From: Nitrospirales bacterium
GTDB lineage: Bacteria > Nitrospirota > Nitrospiria > Nitrospirales > UBA8639
Reading direction: 5' to 3'
Assembly (NCBI GenBank): GCA_029261235.1
Contig: JAJDBS010000046.1
Location: forward strand, 1 to 59,606
Length of the DNA stretch: 59,606 nucleotides
Part shown: one piece after another, positions 1 to 9,370 of the stretch
Layout of the letters: each line of letters opens with the position of its first letter
Position numbering within the stretch: the first letter of the stretch is position 1
Translations under genes and position numbers: made by a program
The notes under the pieces: generated by a model
Database searches by the model: none
What the model was told of the DNA's origin: nothing
What the model saw: the letters and a program-made list of their open reading frames with translations, nothing else

Positions 1-879
1 GTGTTCTGCGGTGTGCATTTTATGGCAGAGACGGCGGATATTCTCAGTCGGTCGAATCAGACGGTCATTTTGCCGGACTTAGCCGCTGGGTGCTCGATGG
101 CCGATATGGCCGCGATTGAACAGGTTGATGAATGTTGGGATTCCTTGTCCCGAATTGTCTCAGTTGAAGACGTCGTGACTCCTGTGGTGTATGTGAATTC
201 GGCTGCGGACTTGAAAGCGTTCTGTGGGGAGCACGGCGGGATTACTTGCACCTCCTCTAATGCTAAAGCCGTCATGAACTGGGCTTGGTCGCGAAGAGAG
301 AAAATTCTCTTTTTCCCAGATGAACATCTGGGGCGAAACGTCGCGAATAAAATGGGCTTTCCTCAAGAGGACATGATTGTCTGGGACCCCTTTAAGGATA
401 ATGGGGGAAATACGGAGGCGGCTATTCGTCAGGCGAAACTTATTCTTTGGAAGGGCCATTGTAGTGTCCACCAAATGTTTCAGCCTGCACATGTAGACTA
501 TTTTAGGAAACAGTATCCAGAAATCCAGGTCATCGTGCATCCAGAATGCCATGAAAATGTGGTGAATAAAGCGGACCACGTGGGGTCTACGGAATTTATT
601 ATTCAAACCGTTTCCAAAGCACCAGCTGGAACGGCTTGGGTGGTGGGGACCGAATTGAATTTGGTGAATCGGCTCAAGGCGGAACAGACCGACAAGAAAG
701 TCTTTTTTCTGTCGCCCATGGTCTGTCGATGCTCCACGATGTATCGGATTGATGGCCCCCATATGTGTTGGGCTATGGAAAATCTAGTCAAGGGCCATGT
801 GGTGAATCAAATTTCGGTTCCAGGTGATGAAAAAATTCTGGCCAAGATTGCCTTGGAGCGGATGATGGCTCAAAGTTAA
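1..879 (+). CDS. nadA: Quinolinate synthase NadA, 5' end missing
   Basis: Condenses iminoaspartate with dihydroxyacetone phosphate to quinolinate in NAD synthesis; cytosolic [4Fe-4S] enzyme. The visible 292 residues open with CGVHFMAET, which in the family lies well inside the protein, so the window edge cuts off the N-terminus and the GTG at base 1 is not the real start. The three expected cluster cysteines are present: Cys3, Cys154 (in GHCSVHQMF) and Cys256 (in HMCWAMENL). The HPECHENVV substrate-site motif is at 180-188. The gene ends in TAA with no clear terminator; the next 430 bases hold a repeat element and the ileS promoter. Confidence 0.95.
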   Translation: MFCGVHFMAETADILSRSNQTVILPDLAAGCSMADMAAIEQVDECWDSLSRIVSVEDVVTPVVYVNSAADLKAFCGEHGGITCTSSNAKAVMNWAWSRREKILFFPDEHLGRNVANKMGFPQEDMIVWDPFKDNGGNTEAAIRQAKLILWKGHCSVHQMFQPAHVDYFRKQYPEIQVIVHPECHENVVNKADHVGSTEFIIQTVSKAPAGTAWVVGTELNLVNRLKAEQTDKKVFFLSPMVCRCSTMYRIDGPHMCWAMENLVKGHVVNQISVPGDEKILAKIALERMMAQS

Positions 880-1050
880 GCGCCTTCCTTTTATTCGTTT
901 CCCTTTCCTCATAATTTGGACATTCATCTAGAGACATCTTTTGATCTCCCCTCTCTGTGATGATGTGGGTTAACCATCAAGGGAGTGTTGAATAATACTG
1001 AGCTCCAAAGGCACATTGACCCAAGACGGCTTTCATTGCCAAGGGTTTCT

Positions 1051-1230
1051 GGCCTGTTCAAAAAAGTTCGTCCAGCAAGGCCGCAGTCTTTTTTTCGCGC
1101 GGAGCGTACCTTCTGTACGTGAGCACGGAAAAAGGGCGACCTGCCTGCGCGAAGCCGCTTCGGCAGGCATGGAACCGCGAGCCTGTCAGCCGTAGCCTTG
1201 GCGAAGGCTGGTGGCTTTTTTCAACAGGCC
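1051..1230. repeat. MITE-like element with terminal inverted repeats, copy 1
   Basis: About 180 bases bounded by near-perfect 15-base terminal inverted repeats (ggcctgttcaaaaaa at the left, ttttttcaacaggcc at the right, one mismatch). The interior holds a strong hairpin with arms tgcctgc/gcaggca near 1141-1168. A second, shorter copy lies in the opposite orientation at about 48359-48478; the shared core is gtccagcaaggccgcag and gtacgtgagcacgg with small changes. There is no coding potential. It looks like a non-autonomous mobile or REP-type repeat; no transposase for it is visible in the window. Confidence 0.7.
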
Positions 1231-1242
1231 CATCACAATTGT

Positions 1243-1271
1243 TTGACGGGTTTCTAGGCCACGGCTAGAAT
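1243..1271 (+). promoter_or_regulatory. Sigma-70-type promoter for ileS-lspA
   Basis: TTGACG at 1243-1248 and TAGAAT at 1266-1271, separated by exactly 17 bases. Predicted start near 1278 would give a leader of about 30 bases before the ileS ATG. It sits just after the repeat element. No T-box leader is visible, so tRNA-sensing attenuation is not supported. Confidence 0.6.
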
Positions 1272-1309
1272 GCCTTTGCTTTTTTTCACGCTTTCTCGAG
1301 TGTTTCGCT

Positions 1310-4177
1310 ATGGACTATAAAACAACATTGAATCTTCCCAAGACCGAGTTCCCTATGAAGGCCAATTTGCCTCAAAAGGAACCAGAGCGTTTAGCGTGGT
1401 GGGAGCAGGAGCGGATGTACGAGCGTATCCAAGAGTCTCGCAAAGATCGTCCGTTGTATATCCTTCATGATGGTCCTCCCTATGCTAATGGGCATATTCA
1501 TATTGGGCATGGGCTGAATAAAATTTTAAAGGACATCATTATTAAATCGAAAACGATGGAAGGTTTTCGTGTGCCCTACATCCCAGGATGGGATTGTCAT
1601 GGGCTTCCGATTGAGCACCAAGTGTCCAAGCAGCTTGGCTCCAAGAAAAAAGATTTGAGCGCGGTAGAACTACGAAAGATCTGTCGAGAATATGCACAGA
1701 AGTTTGTAGGGATTCAAAGAGACGAGTTTCGTCGGTTGGCTATTTTTGGCGATTGGGATCATCCCTATCTGACCATGGATCATGCCTATGAGGCGGCCAT
1801 TGTTCGTGAGTTCGGAAAATTTGTCGAAAAAGGGCGAGTCTATAAGGGGCTGAAGCCGGTCTTGTGGTGTACGGTCGATCAAACGGCGTTAGCTGAAGCT
1901 GAAGTGGAATATGAGGATCATCTCTCTCCGTCGGTGTATGTGAAATTTCCGTTTGCCGCATCGCCAGCTGAAATGAGTTCAGAGCAACGTTTGAATCTTC
2001 CAACGGTAAAGGGACTGCGAGCGGTTTCCGCTGTGATCTGGACGACGACTCCATGGACGCTTCCAGCGAATCAAGCCATTTGCCTGCATCCAGATTTTGA
2101 CTATGCAGTGCTTCAAGTCGAGGATGAAGCGTTTATTATTGCCGTGGGGCTAGAAGAGGCGTTTGCGAAGGCCTGCAAAATTGAGAAATTTGAAGTGCTT
2201 GGCAAGAAAAAGGGAAAAGATCTAGAAGGGTGGACCTGTCATCCTCCATTTGCCAAAAAAGAAGTTCCTATCCTCAATGGAGACTTTGTCACGCTGGAGC
2301 AGGGGACTGGCTGTGTCCACATTGCTCCTGGGCATGGCATGGATGACTATTTGTTAGTGTTGAAATATAACAAGCAGCCGTTGCTGGACCGACTACCCAA
2401 TCAACAACCGTTAGATATCCTAGTGCCGGTCAATAATGCGGGACGATTTACGGATGAATTTCCTGAATGTGCGGGCCAACCTGTTTTGGAAGCCAATGCT
2501 GGGATCGTTGATCTCTTGAAAGCCAAGACGCTATTAGTTGGTGAAAAGAAACTTGAGCATTCCTACCCGCATTGCTGGCGCTGCAAAAAGCCGGTAATTT
2601 TTCGAGCGACCCACCAATGGTTTGTCTCTATGGAGGAAGCCAATCTCCGGCAGAAAGCCCTCAAGGAAATAGACCAGGTGAAATGGTTTCCGGAGCGGGG
2701 TCGCGATCGTATTCATGGCATGATATTGAATCGTCCAGATTGGTGTTTGTCACGTCAACGCATGTGGGGCACGCCTATACCGGCGTTTTCGTGCGAAGGC
2801 TGTCATGCTCCGTTGGCCGATGCCAAAGTCATCGAGCACATTGGAGTGCTCATGGAGAAAGGTGGGGGCGCTGATATTTGGTTTAGTCGTTCTGAGAAAG
2901 AATTGCTGCCAGCTGGAACCACCTGTCCGCAGTGTGGACACGGATCGTTTAAGAAAGAACATGATATTTTAGATGTGTGGTTTGAGTCAGGCGTGAGTCA
3001 TGCAGCGGTGTTGAGGCCTCAAGGTAAAGCGTGGTATCCGGCAGATCTCTATCTCGAGGGTTCCGATCAGCATCGGGGATGGTTTCACAGTTCACTCTTA
3101 ACCTCAGTGACCACGGATGAACAGGCGCCCTATCGAGCCGTGCTGACGCATGGGTTTGTGTTGGATGGCGAAGGTAAGAAGATGTCGAAGACGGCTGGGA
3201 ATGTGATTTCGCCACAAGAAATTATCAAAGAATCCGGCGCGGACATTTTGCGTTTATGGGTTGCTTCGCAGGACTACCAGGAAGATCTTCGTATCTCCAA
3301 AGACATTGTGAAGCAGTTAATGGACGCCTATCGCAAAGTGCGTAATACCAGTCGATTCCTCCTGAGTAATTTGTTTGATTTTGATGCAGCTGTTCATTCT
3401 GTGCCTCATGCCGAATTGCCCGAGTTGGACCAATGGGCGCTGTGGCGTTTAGCCCAACTGATCGACAATGTGAAAAAGGGGTATGCCGAATTCCAATTCC
3501 GACAAGTGGTGCATGAGATCGATTACTTCTGTTCGACAGATATGAGTTCGACCTATTTGGATATCCTTAAAGATCGTCTCTATACCTTTCCCACGGACTC
3601 GCGCCTGCGGCGTGGTTCTCAGACCGTCTTGTTGGAGATAGTCACCGCTCTCGCGAAGCTGATGGCTCCGATCCTCAGTTTTACAGCTGAAGAGATTTGG
3701 CAGGTGTTGCCAGATTCGAAGGAGAAGGGGGCAAAGTTACCCAGCGTCCATCTGGCAGAATTCCCTGTCGCACCGACCGTGTTTGCCAACCCTGAATTGC
3801 ATACCACGTGGGAGTATCTATTTCAGGTTCGAAAAGTTGTTCAGGGAGCATTGGAGAAGACGCGACGCGATAAAGTCATTGGTTCGTCGTTAGAGGGCAA
3901 AGTCGTGTTGCAGGCAATTGAGCCACACTATGGCTTACTCACACGATATCTAGAAGAACTGCCTGCGCTCTTTATTGTCTCCTGCGTGGCCGTTGAGCCA
4001 ATTGCCAAAATTGTAGAGAATGACCAGGAATTGGTAGACATAAGTCTTGGTTTGAGTATTAATATTGTGAAGGCTGAAGGTGCGAAATGTGATCGGTGTT
4101 GGAATATCCGAAGCGATGTGGGGTCGCAGGCGGAGCATCCCAGTCTTTGTGGACGTTGCGTGGAAGCGGTGGCGTGA
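1310..4177 (+). CDS. ileS: Isoleucyl-tRNA synthetase
   Basis: Charges tRNA-Ile in the cytosol and edits misactivated valine. The class I signatures are clear: HIGH at residues 64-67 (in GHIHIGHGLNK) and KMSKT at 624-628. Family motifs DVWFESGVSH and GSDQHRGWFHSSLL lie between them. A C-terminal zinc finger is present with Cys927, Cys930, Cys947 and Cys950. At 955 residues it is full length for the bacterial type. No strong ribosome binding site precedes the ATG, but MDYKTTLNLPKT is the usual family N-terminus. lspA follows within a few bases, so the two are probably one transcript. Confidence 0.97.
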   Translation: MDYKTTLNLPKTEFPMKANLPQKEPERLAWWEQERMYERIQESRKDRPLYILHDGPPYANGHIHIGHGLNKILKDIIIKSKTMEGFRVPYIPGWDCHGLPIEHQVSKQLGSKKKDLSAVELRKICREYAQKFVGIQRDEFRRLAIFGDWDHPYLTMDHAYEAAIVREFGKFVEKGRVYKGLKPVLWCTVDQTALAEAEVEYEDHLSPSVYVKFPFAASPAEMSSEQRLNLPTVKGLRAVSAVIWTTTPWTLPANQAICLHPDFDYAVLQVEDEAFIIAVGLEEAFAKACKIEKFEVLGKKKGKDLEGWTCHPPFAKKEVPILNGDFVTLEQGTGCVHIAPGHGMDDYLLVLKYNKQPLLDRLPNQQPLDILVPVNNAGRFTDEFPECAGQPVLEANAGIVDLLKAKTLLVGEKKLEHSYPHCWRCKKPVIFRATHQWFVSMEEANLRQKALKEIDQVKWFPERGRDRIHGMILNRPDWCLSRQRMWGTPIPAFSCEGCHAPLADAKVIEHIGVLMEKGGGADIWFSRSEKELLPAGTTCPQCGHGSFKKEHDILDVWFESGVSHAAVLRPQGKAWYPADLYLEGSDQHRGWFHSSLLTSVTTDEQAPYRAVLTHGFVLDGEGKKMSKTAGNVISPQEIIKESGADILRLWVASQDYQEDLRISKDIVKQLMDAYRKVRNTSRFLLSNLFDFDAAVHSVPHAELPELDQWALWRLAQLIDNVKKGYAEFQFRQVVHEIDYFCSTDMSSTYLDILKDRLYTFPTDSRLRRGSQTVLLEIVTALAKLMAPILSFTAEEIWQVLPDSKEKGAKLPSVHLAEFPVAPTVFANPELHTTWEYLFQVRKVVQGALEKTRRDKVIGSSLEGKVVLQAIEPHYGLLTRYLEELPALFIVSCVAVEPIAKIVENDQELVDISLGLSINIVKAEGAKCDRCWNIRSDVGSQAEHPSLCGRCVEAVA

Positions 4178-4182
4178 ATTCT

Positions 4183-4695
4183 ATGGCTGGTCGATATGCA
4201 GTGCTAGCATTTGTGGTTCTGACGATTGTCGTGGTCGATCAAATCACGAAAATCTATATTGATGGTTCGATGCAGTTGCACCAATCGATCACAGTTATCC
4301 CTGGGTATTTCAGTCTCACCTATATTCGAAATCCTGGTGCAGCGTTTGGGATTATGGGCACCATGAGTAGTGGGTTTCGACTTGTGTTCTTCTTCCTCAC
4401 GTCAGTTTTGGCCATGGGGCTGCTCATCACCATTTTCCTACGACTCGAGCCAGGGGATTGGTGGGGGCAACTCACCATTGCCTCAATTTTTGGTGGGGCT
4501 ATTGGGAATTTTATTGATCGATTGCAATATGGTGAAGTCATAGATTTCTTAGACGTCTATGTTAATGGTTATCATTGGCCAGCCTTCAATGTGGCCGACT
4601 CGGCCATTAGTGTCGGTGTCGTATCTCTCCTCCTCCTCTTTGCCTTCGAAAAGCGCAAGCCTGACCTCACTCCCCAAGAAGATTCCCAACTTTAA
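4183..4695 (+). CDS. lspA: Lipoprotein signal peptidase (signal peptidase II)
   Basis: Inner-membrane aspartyl protease that cleaves the signal peptide of diacylglyceryl-prolipoproteins. 170 residues with four hydrophobic segments. The signatures NPGAAFG (50-56), GNFIDR (108-113), VIDFLDV with catalytic Asp121, and FNVADSAI with catalytic Asp139 are all intact. Start chosen at the ATG at 4183; a GTG at 4174 overlaps the ileS stop (GTGA) with a GGAAG 7 bases upstream, and would add three residues. The ileS-lspA pairing is a common bacterial arrangement and implies translational coupling. Confidence 0.95.
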   Translation: MAGRYAVLAFVVLTIVVVDQITKIYIDGSMQLHQSITVIPGYFSLTYIRNPGAAFGIMGTMSSGFRLVFFFLTSVLAMGLLITIFLRLEPGDWWGQLTIASIFGGAIGNFIDRLQYGEVIDFLDVYVNGYHWPAFNVADSAISVGVVSLLLLFAFEKRKPDLTPQEDSQL

Positions 4696-4796
4696 TTGAT
4701 TTCAACCAGTATTGGGGGGGGAAGCTAATCTCTTCAATATTGAAATAATAAGACTGACCAATTTTTCCCTCTAGAATCTAGAGCAAGGTGATCATC

Positions 4797-5363
4797 ATGA
4801 GATATTTTATGAAACGAATAGTCTTTTCGCTTTGTTTTTGTGTGGGGTTTTTGGGGGCAGAAAGCATTTTTTGGGGATTAGCTCTTGCCAACGTTAATTC
4901 GCTAATCAATCTGGAAATTGAAAAAGTCCATGTCAGTATTAAGTGGTCTGGAGATCGGGAGCAGGGGTGGACTGATAATTTAGGAGAGGAGGCGCACCGA
5001 ATTTTTATTAACGCTGGGTTGAACCCTGCACCTAGTAAGCATCAGGTACCTGTGGGCGAGGCCAGTTTAGAGGTCACCATCACAACAATTAACCTACAGG
5101 AGGGCAGTTCATCAGCAGAGGTGCTTTTGGGAGGGAATTGCCAAGGGAAGTGGCTTTATGATGCTAAAATTGAATTATGGGAGCATATGTATCCATCACG
5201 GGATCCAACCCGTCCAGTCTATTCCCAAATTTGGGGACAACATCATTTGTTCCCACAAATTAAAGAGGATCGGACATTTGAGGGGGTAAGGGTCGAATTA
5301 GAGAGTATGTTGATTCAGTTTATTGCTGATTACCAGCTTGCTAATCCTAAGCGTTTAGAATGA
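4797..5363 (+). CDS. Hypothetical secreted protein
   Basis: 188 residues, family not recognised. The N-terminus MRYFMKRIVFSLCFCVGFLG is a basic stretch followed by a hydrophobic core, i.e. a signal peptide, with a plausible cleavage near ALA-NVNS (about residue 31). The mature part is soluble-looking, with alternating beta-type segments and a single cysteine in GGNCQGKW. The ATG at 4797 is preferred over the GTG at 4788 because AAGG lies 8 bases before it. It stands alone, about 100 bases after lspA, and is probably periplasmic. No function is assigned. Confidence 0.65.
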   Translation: MRYFMKRIVFSLCFCVGFLGAESIFWGLALANVNSLINLEIEKVHVSIKWSGDREQGWTDNLGEEAHRIFINAGLNPAPSKHQVPVGEASLEVTITTINLQEGSSSAEVLLGGNCQGKWLYDAKIELWEHMYPSRDPTRPVYSQIWGQHHLFPQIKEDRTFEGVRVELESMLIQFIADYQLANPKRLE

Positions 5364-5930
5364 AGAAAGAAGGCAGTACTAAGAAAATTGAATCCTTATC
5401 AGCGGGCCTTGTTAAGTAGTTTTACGCCTTTTCTGTCGTTTCTTTGAATAGTTAGGAGGAATCCTAATTGAAGTTTTTTGCCAGAGTTCGGCCCGGCAGC
5501 CGGGGTCCTTTTCTTTCGTGAAAATGATCCAACATCATTTCTTCCCAGACTTCCTACATTAAATCGTGCTGATGCAGGGCACGGAGGGACGGCCTAACTC
5601 GCGGGGCTCAGGAAAAGTTCGCCCATAATTTTGAGCGTCAGCCCGGGTGGCCAATCTGCAGGTGGTGGGTATGACCGGCTTCTAATTTTTGTCCTGGCCG
5701 CATGATTTCTTATCTTCAATCAGAAGATTAGGGGGGAAGTCTGTTGTTGTGAGTGTTGAGGGTTGGAGGTGACGGGAAGGTTAATTAATGTGTGGTCAGA
5801 CGCGGATTACATTTCCTGATTCTCTGTGTCTAGGGATTTTGTTTCTGGGTCGAAATGGAACGATTCAATACCAGTGCCCAGCACTTGATCGTGGTTTCCT
5901 CTGCCTGCAATACGAGCGGAGGAAATATGG
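5364..5930. other. Intergenic stretch between convergent genes
   Basis: About 570 bases with no convincing gene. Short open frames here (for example near 5788-6021) overlap the end of the opposite-strand DHH gene and show no family resemblance. The stretch holds a degenerate copy of the dispersed cggcccggc repeat (listed separately) and otherwise nothing I can name. Confidence 0.5.
5478..5531 (+). repeat. Degenerate copy of dispersed GC-rich intergenic repeat
   Basis: The stretch from tttgccagagttcggcccgg through ccttttctttcgtgaaaatg lines up with the better-preserved copy at about 53208-53265 (gccgggtttcgccccggcgg followed by cttttgttacggcaaaagt). Similarity is partial, so this is the weakest member of the family in the window. 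Confidence 0.45.
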
Positions 5931-6884
5931 CTATCTTGCTGAGACAGTTGCTAGCTCAGGTACCCGAATTTTCTCTATAATTTCATTGAGTTTTTCAGGG
6001 GCTGTCTCATTCCCTACCTGACATGTCCCGGCCTTTTCGTGGCCTCCACCGCCATAACTGAGGCAGAGCTCACCGACATTGATTGTTGAACTCCGATTGA
6101 GAATCGATTTGCCGATTGCGAACACGGTATTTTGTTGTTTCAATCCCCACAGCACATGGATGGAAATGTTGGCGTCTGGATACAAGGCATAGAGCATAAA
6201 GCGGTTGACTGCATAGATAGTTTCTTCTTCGCGCAGATCCAATACCACCAAGTTATCGTAGACGTTCGAGCATCGTTGAATTTGTTGTTTGGCTAAGTCG
6301 GCATGTTCCTGGAAGAGTTTCACTCGTTCTTGAACGTCTGGCAGGTCAATAATTTCATCGATGCTGAGAGTTTTGCATTTTTCGATGAGTTCCATCATGA
6401 GATCGTAGTTGGAAATACGAAATTCACGAAAACGTCCAAGCCCGGTACGTGCATCCATGATGAAATTCATCAAGGACCAGCCGCGAGGCTTGAGAATTTC
6501 GTTGATATTATATTGGGCCGAATCGCCTTTATCGACCGCATCCATCATTTCATTCCAGGCAGCCGGAAAGGTCTTTTCGCCTCCGTAATACCGATACACG
6601 ACTCGCGCAGCCGAAGGGGCATCTGGATCGATGATATGATCACTTCTCTCACCCTTATTCCGAATGGTCTCACTCAAGTGATGATCAAACGCGAGGTGTA
6701 CGCCCTCGACAAAGGGAAGATTTGTGGTGATGTCGTTAGCGGATATCGCAATTTTTCCATCCTGCATATCTTTGGGGTGCACAAACTTGATGTCTTCAAT
6801 GATACCGACTTCTTTAAGCAGAACCGCACAGACAAGTCCGTCAAAATCACTGCGAGTCACTAATCGAAATTTTTCAGCAGCCAT
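5931..6884 (-). CDS. DHH-family phosphoesterase (exopolyphosphatase/nanoRNase-like)
   Basis: 317 residues. Two-metal phosphoesterase fold: an N-terminal metal motif RSDFDGLVCAVLL, the family-defining FDHHLSE block, and a C-terminal DHHA1-type glycine-rich motif GGGGHEKAGTC. Members of this fold act on polyphosphate, oligoribonucleotides or cyclic dinucleotides; the sequence does not tell which. The ATG at 6884 is chosen because GAGGA lies 8 bases upstream, although the frame is open to 6941. It is transcribed away from its neighbours and is probably cytosolic. In the first motif the usual His is Arg, as I recall for one subfamily. Confidence 0.85.
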   Translation of the reverse strand: MAAEKFRLVTRSDFDGLVCAVLLKEVGIIEDIKFVHPKDMQDGKIAISANDITTNLPFVEGVHLAFDHHLSETIRNKGERSDHIIDPDAPSAARVVYRYYGGEKTFPAAWNEMMDAVDKGDSAQYNINEILKPRGWSLMNFIMDARTGLGRFREFRISNYDLMMELIEKCKTLSIDEIIDLPDVQERVKLFQEHADLAKQQIQRCSNVYDNLVVLDLREEETIYAVNRFMLYALYPDANISIHVLWGLKQQNTVFAIGKSILNRSSTINVGELCLSYGGGGHEKAGTCQVGNETAPEKLNEIIEKIRVPELATVSAR

Positions 6885-7527
6885 ATGATAAGTCCTCAAG
6901 TACGAGTGAGGTTGATAAGAGTCTGCCGAGAGCTTGTTCATACATAGACTTGATACAAGTCACATGTTTAAAGCCCAGACGGCCTGGACGTCCCATAATT
7001 TTCGGTCATACCGCTAAGATCTTGAGTTTAAATGCCTTTAGAGTTTTTATTCCCCACTTGTTTTCGCCTTCCCACTCGTCTTTGGAAAGAGCCAGACTGT
7101 TGGTTTTTGTCTAATCCGGAGCTGTTACCGTTTTGCGAGGCTGAAGAGGGGGGAGTTGTCATTCATCAATCTGCTAATTGTTTCAATGCCATCGTGACCA
7201 TAGGTGGAAGCAATTTGGAAGGACTGTTGGCCTTTTTCATGTGCTGTTTGTCTGCGTGCAGCCAAATAGCTATCCATTTTCAGGAAAAGCCTGACCATCC
7301 GTAGCCAGGGCTCCATTTTCTCGCGGATTAGCTGTAAGGGGCTTGGTGTTATGAAGTTTCATGGGGTGGATGAGGATACTTCACCCTGAGAAAGCCTTTT
7401 AGGCTTTCGAGCACATATCTGACGTGTGCTATTCTGTTATTTTTCTTTTTGGCATTCATTGAGTGATGTGGATATTGTTCATTCATGAACAATATTCACT
7501 TGGCATGAGTAATCATAGGAATTTGGA
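6885..7527. other. Divergent intergenic region between DHH gene and DUF2141 gene
   Basis: About 640 bases. Open frames on both strands near 7032-7316 overlap each other and resemble no family, so no gene is called. It contains a small hairpin (gaaagcc/ggctttc, 7390-7408) without a T-run on either strand, and the palindrome listed separately. Confidence 0.45.
7472..7495. promoter_or_regulatory. Perfect inverted repeat upstream of the DUF2141 gene
   Basis: atattgttca, 4-base spacer, tgaacaatat: a perfect 10+10 dyad, 33 bases before the next ATG. No T-run follows, so it is more like an operator or dimeric-regulator site than a terminator. Which protein binds it cannot be told. Confidence 0.4.
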
Positions 7528-7983
7528 ATGATCCATTTTTTCATACTGCTGGTGAGTGCGGGAATGAGTTTGGGAACTGATTATCAGGAGCCGGTTAATA
7601 GATGTCCGTCTTGGGGGACGCCCATCCATGTGCACATACACGGCATTCGTAATGCCAATGGCACGATGAAAGCCGTTTTGTATGGCCCTGATCAGGGAAC
7701 ATTTCTGGTGAAGGGGAGGAAAGCGGATAAAGAGCGGGAGCCGGCTGAAAAGGGTTCAATGACGCTTTGTGTGGCGGCCAGAAAAAGTGGGCCGTATGCC
7801 GTGGTGGTGTATCACGATGAAAATGACAATCACAAATTTGACCGCAATTGGGTAGGGCTGCCAACGGAAGGTTTCGGGGTTTCTAGAAATCCTGCATTAT
7901 TTCTAGCTCCGCCAAACTTTGAAGAGGCCGCGTTTGATGTGAGGGGTGATCTTACCCATGTTGAGCTCGAGATTAAGTATTGA
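7528..7983 (+). CDS. DUF2141 domain protein, exported
   Basis: 151 residues. A short hydrophobic N-terminus (IHFFILLVSAGMSLG) looks like a signal peptide. The rest carries the DUF2141 pattern: an early strand with IRNANGTMKAVLYG, then GPYAVVVYHDENDNHKFDRN, then GLPTEGFGVSRNP. The Asp/Asn-rich turn resembles a calcium-binding loop. Function of the family is unknown; members are usually periplasmic or outer-membrane associated. A single-gene unit with the dyad at 7472-7495 in its upstream region. Confidence 0.75.
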   Translation: MIHFFILLVSAGMSLGTDYQEPVNRCPSWGTPIHVHIHGIRNANGTMKAVLYGPDQGTFLVKGRKADKEREPAEKGSMTLCVAARKSGPYAVVVYHDENDNHKFDRNWVGLPTEGFGVSRNPALFLAPPNFEEAAFDVRGDLTHVELEIKY

Positions 7984-7996
7984 GATGCACGATTCA

Positions 7997-9370
7997 TCAA
8001 AGCCGTTGTTCGGGAGTAAGCAGTATCGATGCCTCATCATGTTTGGTTTGCGGAGTACATGTTTTGTTTCTCTTTAAGAGGGCTGAGATAATTTCTTTCC
8101 ACAAAGAGGGATCGAATGGGGTTGCACGCAATGCCCTCAGCCCATATTGGAACGCGGCTTTCCATTCTTTCATTTCTGCCATCAATCGGAGTCCATTGAT
8201 TTGTTCGCAGGCATACATCCAGCGTTGGACTTTTCTGGAAAAAAACACATCTTCAGTCATTGGCTCTTGTTTTGAACCCTTCTGCCTTTTTCTTTGGGTT
8301 TTCTTGCAGCTCTCGTCTTTCGTGTAGTCATCCTTTGTGCGTGAGTGAAAATTGTTAATCGCAAGGCGATACAATTCCTGCAACTCCCTTCCTACGTGAC
8401 TCCATTGTCTTTTTTGTACAATCGTCTTTCTTGCCTCATTCCCGATAGCGCTTCGCAATGCTTCATCTTGTGCAAGTTGAAGTGAGCGATTGACGAATAG
8501 CTCTGGAGAGTCAAATGCAACGATAAATCCGTTTTTGCTATCGTGGATCAGATCAAGGGCTGCTCCTACTGGCGTTGAGATACATGGGATGCTACTGGCC
8601 ATGGCCTCAAGCAAAGGAACGGGGCCTCCCTCAACGCGTGAGGTGACCCAGAACATATCCATTGCGCTATAGAATTTGGCGACCTGTTCATGGGTCACTT
8701 CATAGGGAGCTTGTGTGCATGGAATTCCTTGTTGGCGTATTTTCTTGGAAAGTTCTTGCCAGCCCGGGCCGACAATGAGCGTTGCTAAGTTCGGGAGCTG
8801 CTGATGGAGACTTTTTAACGCCTGGAGGAAACAAATGACGCCTTTTCGGTCGTTCATATTGCTGATCCGTCGAGAAGAAAATCCTAGGACAAAGGCATCT
8901 TTGGGGAGGCGTAAAGTCTGACGAATCTTCAGCCTCGTCTCATTTTTGGGTGGATGGAATGTCTTTGTATCGACTCCGAAAGGTACGAGCCCTTGATGGT
9001 TTTCTGGAATTCCAATTTGGGTGAGATGTTGTTGCCATTGGCTGGATACCGTCATCACCGCATCACTCTGATAGAACGGTGTCAGATCTGTTGCAGGTTC
9101 AAGGTGATGCAATGTGGTGACAATGGGGAAATTTCCCCAAAATTCTGGAATAGTTTTGGTCCTGAGGAAATGAACCACATCAAAGCAGGTAGGAAAAGGA
9201 CCAAAGCGTTTGATTGTCTTTCTGAGCGCAAGCTGGGAGCATGTGATGGCTTCTAATTCAGGATTATTTTTCGTAATTTGGTGTGCAAAATTACCGATGA
9301 CCCAATGCAGTGAATCGACTATGATGAGCACTCGAATCGGGCGAAGGTCTGGACTTCGATCTGTTTTCAT
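7997..9370 (-). CDS. Glycosyltransferase family 4 (GT-B) with C-terminal extension
   Basis: 457 residues. GT-B fold: N-terminal Rossmann half from RVLIIVDSLHWVIGNFAHQI, and a C-terminal half with LGFSSRRISNMNDRKG, LIVGPGW, then VEGGPVPLLEAMASSIPCISTPVGA, the retaining GT4 nucleotide-sugar region. After about residue 350 there is a basic, low-complexity linker (KDDYTKDESCKKTQRKRQKGSK) and a helical tail of about 80 residues that is not part of the catalytic domain. It lies at the left edge of the glycan island and probably adds a sugar to a surface polysaccharide; donor and acceptor unknown. Confidence 0.85.
   Translation of the reverse strand: MKTDRSPDLRPIRVLIIVDSLHWVIGNFAHQITKNNPELEAITCSQLALRKTIKRFGPFPTCFDVVHFLRTKTIPEFWGNFPIVTTLHHLEPATDLTPFYQSDAVMTVSSQWQQHLTQIGIPENHQGLVPFGVDTKTFHPPKNETRLKIRQTLRLPKDAFVLGFSSRRISNMNDRKGVICFLQALKSLHQQLPNLATLIVGPGWQELSKKIRQQGIPCTQAPYEVTHEQVAKFYSAMDMFWVTSRVEGGPVPLLEAMASSIPCISTPVGAALDLIHDSKNGFIVAFDSPELFVNRSLQLAQDEALRSAIGNEARKTIVQKRQWSHVGRELQELYRLAINNFHSRTKDDYTKDESCKKTQRKRQKGSKQEPMTEDVFFSRKVQRWMYACEQINGLRLMAEMKEWKAAFQYGLRALRATPFDPSLWKEIISALLKRNKTCTPQTKHDEASILLTPEQRL

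Noticed and set aside
1273-1309. T-box or other leader before ileS
   Set aside because: The predicted leader is only about 30 bases, too short for a T-box.
5788-6021. 77-codon frame on the plus strand
   Set aside because: Overlaps the C-terminal coding part of the DHH gene on the other strand and matches nothing.
7032-7316. Overlapping frames on both strands in the DHH-DUF2141 gap
   Set aside because: Mutually antisense, no motif, no ribosome binding site.
7390-7408. Hairpin gaaagcc/ggctttc as a terminator
   Set aside because: No T-run on either side; only 7 bp of stem.
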